Shown: positions 22,403 through 34,100 of the stretch, piece by piece | Layout: every line of letters begins with the position of its first letter | Position numbering within the stretch: position 1 is the stretch's first letter | NCBI GenBank assembly: GCA_000934385.1 | Contig: KN880450.1 | Coordinates: forward strand, 1 to 64,000 | Direction of reading: 5' to 3' | DNA from: Cylindrobasidium torrendii FP15055 ss-10 | Lineage: Eukaryota > Basidiomycota > Agaricomycetes > Agaricales > Physalacriaceae | DNA: 64,000 bases | Position numbers and translations under genes: made by a program | The notes under the pieces: generated by a model | Told to the model about the DNA's origin: nothing | Seen by the model: the letters and a program-made list of their open reading frames with translations, nothing else | Databases searched by the model: none

Positions 22403-23494
22403 TATAGAGTTTTGCGTGTTTCTTTTATACCGCAAGCCTGTAGATACTGGACTTGTTGATGCCTCCTACCGTGAGTCTGCTTGTGTCTGATGTTGCCTTT
22501 GCTGACTTTCTTTGGATAGACTTCAAATAATGTGTAGTATAGTTGAACACGTCGCCTGGAGCCTCCATGGTAGGACCGCATACAGACTCTTATTTACTTA
22601 TTACCCAGTTTTTAGCATACTAAAGCTGTGTTGTTGATTATTTACTGATGCCTTTTGCCGTTGTGCAGTTGTATTTATACATGCATCTTTTGGCAAGTGG
22701 CGTGTGTGCAGAGTGAAGCGATGGCTACATAAGCTCCCGGCTGTGTGCGAATGCATCGTGATATTTGCACTGCCTGAGTACACGGGTTGCTTAAGCTGAA
22801 GACTGCAGAGCAGGACGCCTCATCGAGCGGCGGTGCAGACTTGCTGAACTTCCGAATTAGGGCTTGTCTACTTACCCTGCCATCACAGCTTTCTTCGTGT
22901 TTCGTTGTTTTGCATTCACAGTGGGTGATCTGATTAATGCACTCGTATCTTGTCCACCTCAGCTTGCAAATTGCCCATGGCTGTGTGCGTCAGTTGTACC
23001 AGCGTTGCGATGGATTGGCTCGCGACTTATACCGTGGCGCGGAATACCGCGATACCTGTCATTGATCTGTCATCCTCAAACGTTGAGCAACGCTAAGGCA
23101 AAGCGACTCGCACAAAGCATTTCCTTCCTTCCTGCTCAGGATTCTGGTTCTGCTCAGTCAAGGTGGGCAGGGAAAGTCAAAAGCCAGGTCGAACCACACT
23201 TGGAGGCCCACTGCTCACTGTGCCCAGCTCGTCGTGACTGATTTTCGCAGGATGTCCGCCTTCCAGATTCCGAACTGAATGATATCGAGGCACATGAGTA
23301 TTGACGTTAATTGCGGGACAGCTTCTCCAGGGCCATCCCCCCACAGGGGAGTCAAACTTTGTATGCCCAAAGGCAGGCTATAAAGCCCTCGAAACGTCTC
23401 CCTCCAGCGAGCACATCGGATTCCAACTTTCCCCTCCAGTTGCTCCTTTGCTCCCACGCCCAGAGGCACTTTTCTTGTTTTTTCCTCGTTTACA
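22403..23494. other. Intergenic region, no supported gene
   Basis: A 1.1-kb stretch. Only short frames and the promoter of the next gene are seen. Confidence 0.5.
23379..23385 (+). promoter_or_regulatory. TATA box
   Basis: TATAAAG inside GGCTATAAAGCC lies 110 bp upstream of the ATG at 23495. Confidence 0.5.
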
Positions 23495-24340
23495 ATGTTT
23501 GGACGACTTCCTCTGTTCCGCCTTGTGGCATTGAGTAGGTCGACCACAGCTCAAGGAATTCGAACACAGTTTTGACGCGATGTTGCATAGGCACCGCCTC
23601 TGTTTTCTCTCTGATTGTGCTTGGTCTGGCGGCGCATGTCATTTCTGCGACTTCGACGGTGGGATTCTATTATACCTTCAACGCGCTCTCCGTCGCCACC
23701 GCCGCGCTCACCTTGGTCACTCTCCCCGTGATGTGCGCTTCATGACCACTCGAACTTCAACTGTGGTACTGACGAACTTGTATTGCAGGCTCGTTATCGA
23801 CCTCCTTCGTAGCGGGGCGTTCACTTCAATGATTGTCGTCGAGCTGGTCACCGTCGGTCAGTCGCATATGAAGAGCTCGCCCTGCCCGTTATCTGACTTA
23901 GCGCAATCCAGGCGTCCTGTGGGTGTTATGGCTCGCCAGCGCCGCTCTCACTGCAGATAGCGCCCAATACCTCGCCTCGAACTGTAGCGCTTACTATTAT
24001 GGTACGCTTTCTCCCTTCCTCCCCCTTCGCGTCGTGCATGAATTCACCCTGGTACAGATGCCGACATACGAGGGTGCTCCGAAATCAAGGCAACAGAGGC
24101 GTTCGACTTTCTCATTTGGATCATTCGTGCGTTGCCTACCGCATACATGGATGTCAAACTGACTTTGTATTCCATCCAATAGTTCTGGCGTACTGGGCGT
24201 TCCTCTTGACCTCCGCTATCCTACATGCCAACAAAGGCAACAAGGGTGTGTGGTATGGGAGTGTCGCATCCGGAGCGTCGAGCAGTGTGGCTACAAATGA
24301 GCATGGGATGGCGGAGAAGAATGTCCAGCCTACCGTTTAG
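23495..24340 (+). CDS. MARVEL-like four-helix membrane protein
   Basis: A 188-aa integral membrane protein. Six exons (23495-23534, 23591-23732, 23789-23856, 23912-24001, 24058-24126, 24183-24340) join in frame. Four hydrophobic helices can be traced: TASVFSLIVLGLAAHVISA, FNALSVATAALTLVTLPVM, FTSMIVVELVTVGVLWVLW and FDFLIWIILLAYWAFLLTSA. The extracellular loop before helix 4 has paired Cys (NCSAYYY and IRGCSE). The C-terminal tail is short and hydrophilic. This is the pattern of fungal MARVEL-domain proteins, which associate with plasma-membrane domains. The exact role is unknown. Confidence 0.8.
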
Positions 24341-24750
24341 TTCGCGGCCGGATCCCTTGTCGTCTCAGATTCTTCTATATACCTTTTTATATCCGTGTCC
24401 TTGCACCTCCATTGTATGATTATTTATCGCTTAGCCTCAGCATCCAATGATTCAGTTGTCTTCTATGCCTTTCCACCCAGGACGAATGAATACCATCGTA
24501 TCCGCAGAAGATGTTGAATGGTCCGCAGGTAGTCTCGTGCGTCGTTTTCCCCATACATGTCCTGCAAGCAAACTAGTTGACAGAGCAGCAAACCACGATC
24601 TGCATTACAATAAGAGCTGAGCATGAAAGACATAAAGAGTCTGTGACCCTTCGTCAGATAACTATTACAGTGGATGTATATACCACACTTTGGATTAGAC
24701 TGTCCTCGTCTGTGTACTTTTCCTCATGCTCGCACCCAACACGCACCATC
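24341..24750. other. 3'-to-3' intergenic region
   Basis: A 410-bp spacer between two convergent genes. It presumably holds both 3' UTRs. Confidence 0.5.
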
Positions 24751-26611
24751 TCACTGCATGGGCGGCACAATGCTGTCGATAGGCGGCGGGAACTGCAGCT
24801 CTCCAATCGAGATCTTCGCATCCCCATTACCGTTTCCTTGCACATGCACTTTCCTAGGCGGAGGAGCCACACCCATATTCTTCTGCATCCCCTTGCATAG
24901 CTTCGAACCTCCCGCATAGAAGAACACCAGACCGCCCACAATGATACCGTGTCCGTACCACGCTAATGTGCGCCAGCTCTTCAACGAGTCGTCGATGGTG
25001 AGGAGAATAAAGGGGATCGTGGCGTAGTTCAGTACAACGAGCGAGACGATGCCGCCGGCGAGGTCGTATATCCGCTTGCTGAGGCCTGTCGTTTGGCCCT
25101 CGGCGGGAAGGAAGAAGGGTCGGAAGTTTTGGCGCGCGAGGCGGGCGGCGGCAGTGATGAGGCCGCCCAAGAAGAATGTGAGGTAGTATCCTGGATATAC
25201 ACCATGCTTTATAGTCGTTAGTGATAATGTAGACAACTATTGACACATTCGAGAGACATACCCAGAAGGCGCTTGTCAGTGAAGTAGTGAGGGTACTCCG
25301 GAATCCAGGTTTCTTGCCCTTGGGCGTAACGCGCTTGTAGACACATTCGCGGAGCCATACATTTGTCTTCATGTTCCACGAATCCAGGATACCCTTGAAG
25401 TTCAAAGGAAGCTCGACGTCCAGCGGTTTAACATTCGCCGCTCCGTTCCATGTCGATTTGCCCTTGGCATTGAACCCAGTGAATCCGAATCCAGTCAGAA
25501 TGGCCGCGCCCTCTGTGAGAGTCCAAACTGCGTAGTACTTGACGCGCTCTGACGGGGCATATATCTGGAACCAGAACAGGCGCTGAAGTAGTGGCATCTT
25601 GGCGAACGCTGGCTGGAGAGTGACGCGGTAGTTGTATTTTGTGGCAAGGAGAACGTAGCCGCCTAGGAACATAAGACCGAGCACCATCTTGCTATACGCG
25701 ACACGCTTGCGGCCTTTGGGGAGCTTGCGAGTTACATTGTCCTTCACCGGGAGGTTGTCGTAAAGGCGCTCAGTGATGAGCTCCATGTAGTCATGATATT
25801 CGAGATATGGCCCAACGAGAATGCCAGGGAAGTAAAAGCTATGAGGGAAAGTAGAATGAACGCAGGAGCCTTGCCGCGGAGATGAGAACGCACGCATATC
25901 CCAGGAATTCGAGGAGGGTGGGGAACGCTACGACACGCTTTGAGAGTTGCCATTTGTCGAGGTCCTGAAGGGGTTGAGTATCGAGTTGGATGACGATATT
26001 GGTGAACGCACCGCCTGCGCTCTGCGGCCGTCATGCACGTTCCAAGCGAACGTAGTGAGCTTCATAGTGAGGACCATTTGAGGACCAGTCACGTCCAGCG
26101 CGGCGGAGGAGTCGTCCCTGTATACACGTAAAACATGGCTGGAGGTGTCTTCAGAAGTGGATGCGGGATAATGCAATACGGTACGCACTTGACAGTCAAG
26201 TGGCCCATGACAATGCTACGTCTAGGTCAATCCTCTGCACCTTCACAGGACATGGTACGCACAAAAACACCATCCAAGGCATGTTGCTTGAACGAATGAA
26301 CTTGGCCATGACAAAAGTGACCAGTGTACTTCCAAGCAGCTGGAAGAAGTGCGCGTATGCCTTGAGCACTGGGAAGAAGAAGAACAGTGTGATGCCGATG
26401 TTGAAGAGATGCTTCAATCCCGGCCGTGTCGAAGGTATCCGTACAAACACACTCCCCAGCGGAAAGGCGAAGAGGAGACAGAATATGAGCTAGGTACAGA
26501 CCTAAAGTGAGCATCTTGCTATATTGTCAAACGAGGTATACGCACTTGAATTTGGTCGACCGACGCGCCAGTAGCGTCGGCGACAGGTAAGAAGACACTC
26601 TCAAGGTCCAT
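24751..26611 (-). CDS. ALE1: MBOAT lysophospholipid acyltransferase (Ale1/Lpt1 type)
   Basis: An ER-membrane enzyme that re-acylates lysophospholipids in the Lands cycle. Seven minus-strand exons (26546-26611, 26263-26489, 26189-26215, 26012-26138, 25894-25964, 25262-25838, 24751-25206) give 516 aa. The MBOAT signatures are present: WNMKTNVW at about 327-334 and the catalytic His366 in SAFWHGVYPGYY, with the splice lying exactly between Trp365 and His366. GILVGPYLEYHDY and MGHLTVNH are further family motifs. There are many hydrophobic helices. The C-terminus is hydrophilic and ends PPPIDSIVPPMQ. The gene is convergent with the MARVEL-like gene. Confidence 0.94.
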
Positions 26612-27025
26612 GCCCTACACTGACAGACGTGTGATTTGGAAGGTGGTGGGAGCAAGCCAGCACTGACAGCATTCCATCGGACTTCCCCAAATAAATTCCA
26701 CAGCAGCCGGCCGGGGGACGGATCAATTTTAACCTTGCAGATGGTGTGGTGACGGGCAGGTCCTCAATTCATCTACGATGAAAGCTTGCCTCCAAGACGT
26801 CGGCCAACATACAGCGCCGATAACTTTTTAGAAGCACTGCCCTAGAGCACACGATTGGCAACAACCAGGCGAATGCGTGCACCTTCTACTCAAGGCTGCG
26901 ATCTCATTACGAGCAATACGATGATAAAACAGCACTTCTATTTGTCAATAACCCAAGAGCAACGTACATCCACATTATTTATATTTTTTCACCCTAGTTT
27001 CTGCCCACTAGATGCAACAACCCAC
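26612..27025. other. Intergenic region
   Basis: Holds the ALE1 promoter and the UXS1 3' UTR. No gene is seen. Confidence 0.5.
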
Positions 27026-28506
27026 TTACAAGTTGCCCTCGTCGAGCTTGGCCTTGTAGTAGCGAACCATCTCCTCAAGACCCATGCGAACAGACCACCT
27101 TGTCTCCCAGCCAAGGGACTCTTTCGCACGAGAAGTGTCTGCGCGCCTTTGCTTGGGGTCGTCCACAGGGATGGGCTTGTAGATAACCTTGCACTGCTTA
27201 GCCGGCTTGGAACCATCCTCCTCCTGCACCTTCTCGACAATCTCGCGCACAAGCTCGGCAAATTCACCAATCGTAAACTCGTCCGAGCTACCGACGTTCG
27301 TGGGCCGGGTCTCGTCAGAGTTCATGAGGAGGATCATGCCGTCGACGAGATCGTGCACGAATTGGAATGAGCGGGTCTGCTTGCCATCACCGTAGACGGT
27401 GAGGTCTTCGCCCTTGAGAGCCTGCACGATAAAGTTGGAGACAACGCGGCCGTCGAAGGGGTTCACTGATATGAAATGTTAGCCTCGACGTTCATAATAG
27501 GAAATAAAGATACGCACTGCGGGGGCCGTATGTGTTGAAGATACGAACGACACGGACATCGACGTTGTTCTGGTTCTGGTAGCCATAGGTGAGCGTCTCC
27601 GCCACACGCTTTCCCTCGTCGTAACAAGCACGGGGACCGATAGGGTTGACATTGCCCCAGCTGAGAACGTGAGCATTCATCACTGGGGAGCCAAAAAAAG
27701 CCCACGTACTATTCTTCAGTCTGGGGGTGAACCTCGGGGTCGCCGTAGACCTCTATTGAGTGCGTGAGAAGGCGTCCAAAGGGGTCAAAATGAGGGGTCA
27801 CTCACCGGAGGTGGATGCGATGAGGAATCGGGCTTTAGTACGCTTGGCCAGACCAAGCATGTTAAGAGTACCCAAGAAGGAGGTCTTGACGGTCTTGATG
27901 GAATTGTATTGATAGTGAGGGGGCGATGCCGGGCATGCAAGGTGGTAAATTTCTATGGGAGATGATCAGGAGGCAAAGCATTGTAGGGGGTAGTTAGAAT
28001 GCGCACGGTCACACTCAGTCATGTATGGATTGACGACATCGTGGCGGACGAGCTCGAAGTTGGGGTGTCCAATCCAGTGGCTGACCGTTGTCTTCGCGCC
28101 GGTGAAGAAGTTATCGAGGACAGTCACTTGGTGGCCGAGGAGCATGAGGCGGTCAACAAGGTGAGAACCAAGGAATCCGGCACCGCCAGTGATGAGGATG
28201 CGCTTCTGCTGGGCAGGTGGGAGGAGCTTCACGGCGGGGAAGCGGTTGAGGGAGGTGTAGGAGATAGTGCCATCAGGGTGAACGACCGAGGCGTCCTTGT
28301 CCTGCTCATTATTGGTGTAGTTCGGTGTCAACCACAGCGCACGAAGCGCATCGATGGAGACTTGACTATCGAATCCATTTTTGTTGTGCCCAGCGGTGGT
28401 GAGGGGCTTCCCATCTTTACCAGTGATAGTGAACTGCTGTAGATGAATGGATGAGTTCAAACGTTCGAAAAACAAGGAACAGACTGCGAACCTTAGGAGT
28501 GGACAT
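27026..28506 (-). CDS. UXS1: UDP-glucuronic acid decarboxylase (UDP-xylose synthase)
   Basis: Converts UDP-glucuronate to UDP-xylose with bound NAD+, supplying xylose for glycans. It belongs to the extended short-chain dehydrogenase family. Minus-strand exons are 28492-28506, 28007-28436, 27806-27952, 27710-27752, 27518-27660 and 27026-27465, giving 405 aa. The Rossmann motif TGGAGFLGS is at 88-96. The catalytic Tyr225 and Lys229 lie in [18 protein letters not shown] and [13 protein letters not shown] are diagnostic of UXS. No N-terminal membrane anchor is present, unlike the Golgi forms of animals, so it is probably cytosolic, as reported for the Cryptococcus enzyme. Confidence 0.97.
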
Positions 28507-29408
28507 GGTGGACAACGACTAAAAAATGGATCGTGGTGGGAGGAGGCTAAGGAGACTTTGTGGTCTGGCCACGCTTTTGACCGGATTCGGGGGCCAGCCC
28601 TTGGCCCGGACTGAGAATCTAAAACAGTAGCTCCTTAAACAAACTGCTACTGGGTACGTTGGAATGGCTTTCTCAACAATTAATGCCAACCCCGACCGAT
28701 ACGAGGGCGCATTAGAATTTATGCTGCGCGCTCACTGACTGCCGCGATAGTAAGTACATGGAATTTACCACGCATGTGCAGTGCGTTTCCCTGCGTTTCC
28801 TTCCCATGATGCACGCTTTCTACACACACCCAACGCGAATTCGAAGTTTGCATTGTGCAAAATGGATGCTATCCACTTTTCACCAAATTTAAGCTCGGCT
28901 CCATTACTACCCTGCGCCTAGATACCAGTTAACGATGTAGTGGCAAAGGGGTCGCATGGGCATCTACAGTACGACTTACAATGAATGCTGTATGTACTAG
29001 TAATGGGAAATTACAAACCAAGATTGAAGTAGGAAATATACAGGACCGTGTAGAAACAGAACAGCTGCAAAAGGAGTGTGTGATAACTGTACAGGGAGGT
29101 ATAGAGTGGGTAGAGGTAGGGAATAAATAAGACATGGCGCCTACGACGACCATGGACCGTGAGCTACGTATGAGATTACTGCTTCATCAGTCTCCCAATG
29201 GACGCGGACGCGGAGGAGTTCGAGCTAACCACCTTGGCCATCGAGCCCTTGATGACTCCCTTTTCTACGGAGCTGGGCCCCAGGGTACCTCTTCGACTTC
29301 TCACAACAGGACCGACAACTGATTCTGCCTTCTTCTCCGTAGATGCTTCGGACAGGAGGGTCTCAGCCATTTGCTTTGGCGCGAACTGGCCTACGACCAA
29401 TGAGGTCA
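28507..29408. other. Intergenic region, no supported gene
   Basis: A 0.9-kb stretch. The left part is the UXS1 promoter. A minus-strand frame at 29176-29421, rich in Ser and Lys, could be an alternative 3' end of the neighbouring hydrolase but is better read as untranslated. Confidence 0.45.
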
Positions 29409-31101
29409 TTAAACTGCCCAAGCGAGAGAAGAGTTTGCCTTGAACTCACTAGCATACGAAACGCCATCTTTACCTCCGGAAAACCAATGGTCCTCAATCC
29501 TCTCCGAAAACCTAGCACTGGTCAACTGGGAGCGCAAGATGAAAAGAGATCCACGTACTTGCGTATTGGTCTGCCCATCTTGTTGAGCGGGTCAAAGGCT
29601 TTGGGTGCATCTTTTGAGAAGAGGACTAGCTGTTCTTCCTGCTTCTGTATGATCTCGGGGGGAAGAACACAAAAAGATGTCGCCGCCAACGGATCGCGGG
29701 TCGCGATATTCGTGGCCTCTTTGCCGTCGAAGAAGTCCGCGAGCTTCTGCAGGGCGTCACCCATACGCGTATATGCGTCTGTGATAGGTAAAGGTTCTGT
29801 CGGGATGACTGGTTGGCGCGCTAGAAATTTGGTGAAGACCTGGGTACATATCGAGGCGTTGCCCTGCACTGTGCTCAAGGACGCTGCGGCACCTAGGGAC
29901 CTTTAAGCGTACTCGTTCCGCGATACAAAACGAACGTACCTTTGAGAACATACAGGACAGCGTCGGTGCTGGTCAACCGCGCCTTCATCTCTTCGGCACA
30001 CTTCATTGGATAGAGGTTGTTGTGATCGCCCTGCGTGATAGTCAACATCGTGTCGATTCCGACAGGGTCGCGGACGGCGCATACATGGATAAGAAGGACA
30101 GGCATCTTAATTTCCTTGTACATTTCTGGCGTCATTGCTTGTCGCTAAAAGTGCGATGTTAGGTTCTTTATAAGGCGAAGGCAAGCAATGAAAAAACGGA
30201 CGTTAAGAGAGACATTAGTCCCTTGCAAGATACGCGTTCTACGTCTTGGGGGCAAGTTCATCTGCCAATACCACAGGAGCTGGAAGGCGGGCGTGTCAGG
30301 GCGACGAATACTATCATAGGCGAGGACGAACATCGTCGAGCAAATCCGCTTCCATTTCCTGGCGGTCACCATGAGAAACAAGATCACAACAATCAACGGA
30401 GTGCATACCGGGCCAAACATATACTTTGCCGCTTCCCTGCCCGCTAACTCTAGAGACTCAAGGTCAGGTGAGAAGCACCATTGCTCTACCATCTCTTCGT
30501 ATGCCCCAGTCACCCATTTCGGTCTGAGGAATTTTCGCGTCAGAGAAGAATGCGTAGCGGGATTCTTTGCAGCTCACTCAATTTGGGAAGGGATGGTGCA
30601 CAGCGTCAGGGTGGCGCACATGTCCGGGAATCTGGTGGGGAGGTTGGACCCAGAACACTTGCGGACGAGAGTGCGTACAAGCAAGCAAAGCGCAGTGCTG
30701 CATTAACAGCATTACTGTCATGGGCAATGATATGGCATTTAGGTAATCGCAAACGCTGCGGTTATTATCTTGAACATGCCAATCAGTGCAGATGTGGGGT
30801 GACCACCCACCATGTGGCAAAGAGCGAGGTCTGCAGCATCGACCCAGCCATCGTACCGTCCTGTCGGCCGACTCGTGGATTGGCCGGACACGCGCGAGTC
30901 GAATGCAATGAGGTTGTAGTTTGTGTATAGTCTTGGGTCGCCCATTTGATTATCCAGCCAGCTCGAGTCAAGGAAGAATGGGTGCAACAGCATCACCGTC
31001 GGTTTGCTTGAGATGAAGCCCCCAGCATTTCCGAAAGGGCTGCTTGTGAGATAGAAGATGGAGGCGTAATCATCTTCAGAGTATAGGTCGACATATGGCA
31101 T
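29409..31101 (-). CDS. Alpha/beta-hydrolase fold protein
   Basis: A 443-aa predicted hydrolase of unknown substrate. Minus-strand exons are 30811-31101, 30679-30755, 30578-30631, 30202-30523, 29940-30144, 29559-29892, 29474-29517 and 29409-29413. Fold markers include PTVMLLHPFFLDSSWLDNQ (oxyanion strand), NLIAFDSRVSGQST, the helix ALRFACLFPDMC after the nucleophile strand, MPVLLIHVCAVRDPVG (acid strand) and TQGDHNNLYP (late His region). The nucleophile elbow reads HIIAHDSNA (Ser111 or Asp110), not the classical GxSxG, so activity is uncertain. The last two small exons are the least sure. The ATG at 31101 (MPYVDLYSEDDY) begins the conserved N-terminus. The middle exon keeps a hydrophobic run (CTPLIVVILFLMV) that may hide an unrecognised intron. 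Confidence 0.82.
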
Positions 31102-34100
31102 CGCTGACGGGGCTGCAATACATCCAATCCAATCTGGACGAGCTGGGAGCCTCCTCAGCGGCAGATAGAGAAGCGGCGACGGAAATGGACAATGAGGGCA
31201 AGAGCAGCGTTCTCCAAAACGCTCCCATAAAATTCGGTCCGGATCAAACGAGGTGCCTCGGGTAACCAAGAATTGGGAACGATCACCGATCGCTTCTGCG
31301 AGGCGCGCCGCCCTTCCTGCTTGTCCTTTCTATACTCAAAAAAGTGAGCGATATGAGTCGGAAATAGCGTACTTTGGACTATCCCGTACAGCGGCACACA
31401 TAGCTAGCGCTCCAAGGCCCAAATATCCCAACCATCCCAAATACGGAGCTTCCGTGGAAGTATCCGCATTGGCGGCCGCAGCCCCTGCACCAGTGAACCT
31501 GAACGTGGGCTATCCTGCTATCGTGCAAGTTGTAGCGCCTCTTGAAGCTCGAAGCTTGAGCTTGAACTCCGACAATAGAGTGGGCTCAATTCTTGCAAGG
31601 CTATTCTCCGAATATAATGGCAAATGCTCGGTCGCGTTACGATGAACAACAGGCATTTCCCGTAGCTCGTTTAGTTGATGGCGTGATTACACATGCCGAA
31701 GACCCTAGTTCATGCCCTTTCATGCCTAAGCCTGGCCGTATCGAGTCAAAAGGTGTACCACAGGAGTTGGATATTTCGCCACCAATTTCGGACGAGTAAC
31801 CGCTCTGATGCTGGATACATCAGAAATGTGGTTTGTACCAGTCAAGCGAGAGTCCGCATGTGTCATGCTACCTCAGATTCTGAGTCGGCGCCTGGAGCCT
31901 TCAAAGAAGTCCTATCACAATCGTGGCGATTTCAGCTGACAGACTCCTTCGAACTCGACATGAACATGTTCATGGCCAACAGAGAGGATAGTGATGCATG
32001 CACTCAATATGTCGTGCATCACACCCAAGAAGACACAACGAGAGGTCGTCCACGTTCAAGATAGATTTCCGTCCACAAAGTCACAGACCACAGGCCGAGG
32101 CTAATAGTAGTAACATTCCGAGCGCCGCGTGTAGGGAGTCCGGCTGGCCGTCATCTAGTTATCGGGCTGGCTCCGAATTTGCGATATCGCTGCAGGTTAG
32201 CTTGGATCAAATGTCCCTACCAAGCTCTCAAAATTGGCCAGCGCTTGAATCTTCTGAGCAGGACAGTGGGCGTCAAAAACGAAGCCAAGACGCCCTCTCA
32301 CACTTCTCGGACCGGCGATCACGGCAAACGAAGGGCACTCAAAGCACACTCTTTCGACCAACACCCTGACAAGGCCAGTTTGATCAAGGTTTTGAGTCTT
32401 CGTGAGAGCACATCGCAGGCACATGTTCTCGAGGAAATCTTGCATGTAAAGTGAACCTCCGAGTCCTGCTAACTCGATTGAGCACAAACCGCACACGCGC
32501 GTCTTGACACGGGCGGCACTGAAGTCTTGAGTTTTTGCAGAGTTTTTGTTGCGCTTCCATAGGTTGTACCTCAGCTCACAGGCAGGCGGAAAGCACTTCA
32601 CATCATCCAGGGAGGGTCGGATTTCGACCGTTTCCTTTTTAACCAATGGGGCGTTGTCCCTTTTTGCGGACCAGTTCCACCTTAGATGCCAACAAACTAT
32701 TGAATTGACCCTACGGCTTGCATACTGATTGAGACTGGTCGATTGTCGCTGTGTTTTGGCCACTTGCGCCGCGATTTCAATCGAGTTATTCCTTGATGCG
32801 CAATCACTGCCCGATTTGCATTTCCCATTGTGCGATCGTTGCTTACGCAGACAATCATTTGCAATATCCCGGTACCTACTTACTTGGGTCAGAGCCCTCT
32901 GCAAGCCTTCTGAGTAAAATATGCATACCCCGCCGCTGTGCTTCGGGAATGTCATGCCGTCCATTTACTGTTCATCAGTCAAAAACAATAGTCAGCACGG
33001 CGCGGAGGGCACCTTTTCTGCCATGCATTTGAGGTTAGCGTACTGTGCGTCGGAAAGAGAGCCGGAATCAAATCTTTCAGAGAAATTCCCCTTCTGATTT
33101 CGACTCAATGATGGCTAAATCAGGGCGAGACTCGGAGGATCCGTTTCTTGAGGTTAAGGATGCCTGTCTGTGCTTCGTTTCGCGCTGCGGCGCGCAAGGT
33201 TCAATACTGTATGTACCAAGGCCGTGCCAGACTAGACATCAGACAGTGTTCCCACTGCTTGCAAAGCTCAATACCATACGAACATCATTTTTAATGTATA
33301 ATGCGGCCAAAGTACCGCTTCGAAGTGCCAATTCGGTGACCAGGTGGGTCTAAGCTCGCTTTCCAGCAGATGAAATCCCTCCTGTGGCTGTGGAGATGAA
33401 CTTCATTGTATCACTGCACCGAGTGCCCGCCCGCTTCCCCTGGCGCTACCTGAAAACAATGGGGAGGGACGCGTCCCTGAGCCTGGTGACGCTTTTGTAC
33501 TGGCTACGGTACACGCTCAATGCATTCTTCCACCCGCGCCGCGGCATACACATTCAATTTTACCGCTTGCCAGGATCCAATAGCGTACCATCCGAAGTGG
33601 AGTCTCGATGATATTGGACCTTGGTTTTCATTGACTGGGGGCTGCACCTGTTCTCGAATGCCGAGTCGGTAGCTAGCATCGACATTGTGAGTGAATGACA
33701 GAAGACGCATCCATTGATTGTGGCGTGAAGAGACGTTCTTGAGGATATCCTTTGAGCAAACGACACGGGCTTCGAAGTTTGTAGGCGCTGCGGGGTACCT
33801 CCTCGCTTCACCCTGATAATGTGGGCAAACGTCCTCGTTGTGTCGCAAGTCTGTTGATGGTCTTCAATCTCGTGCTGCACTCCAGGCTGTAATCACTCGA
33901 GGCGTGGGAATGTGAAGGGCGGAATGCTGGGGTCTGAAAGAAGCTTGCACACAAAAAGTGGTCCAGGCACGTCCAGCTCGGAGTGGGGACTTTTGGCACG
34001 AACGAAGTCTGAGAAGGCCCAAGTCCACACAACTCGGAATGGCTTTATATGGCCATGGGGTTACTCTGGGGTCTGCCAGCAGACTTGACACCAGTTCAAT

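Noticed and set aside
29176..29421. Minus-strand Ser/Lys-rich frame as the hydrolase C-terminus
   Set aside because: Reaching it needs a 36-bp intron, shorter than any other in the window. A 60-bp intron ending at a TAA (29409) fits better.
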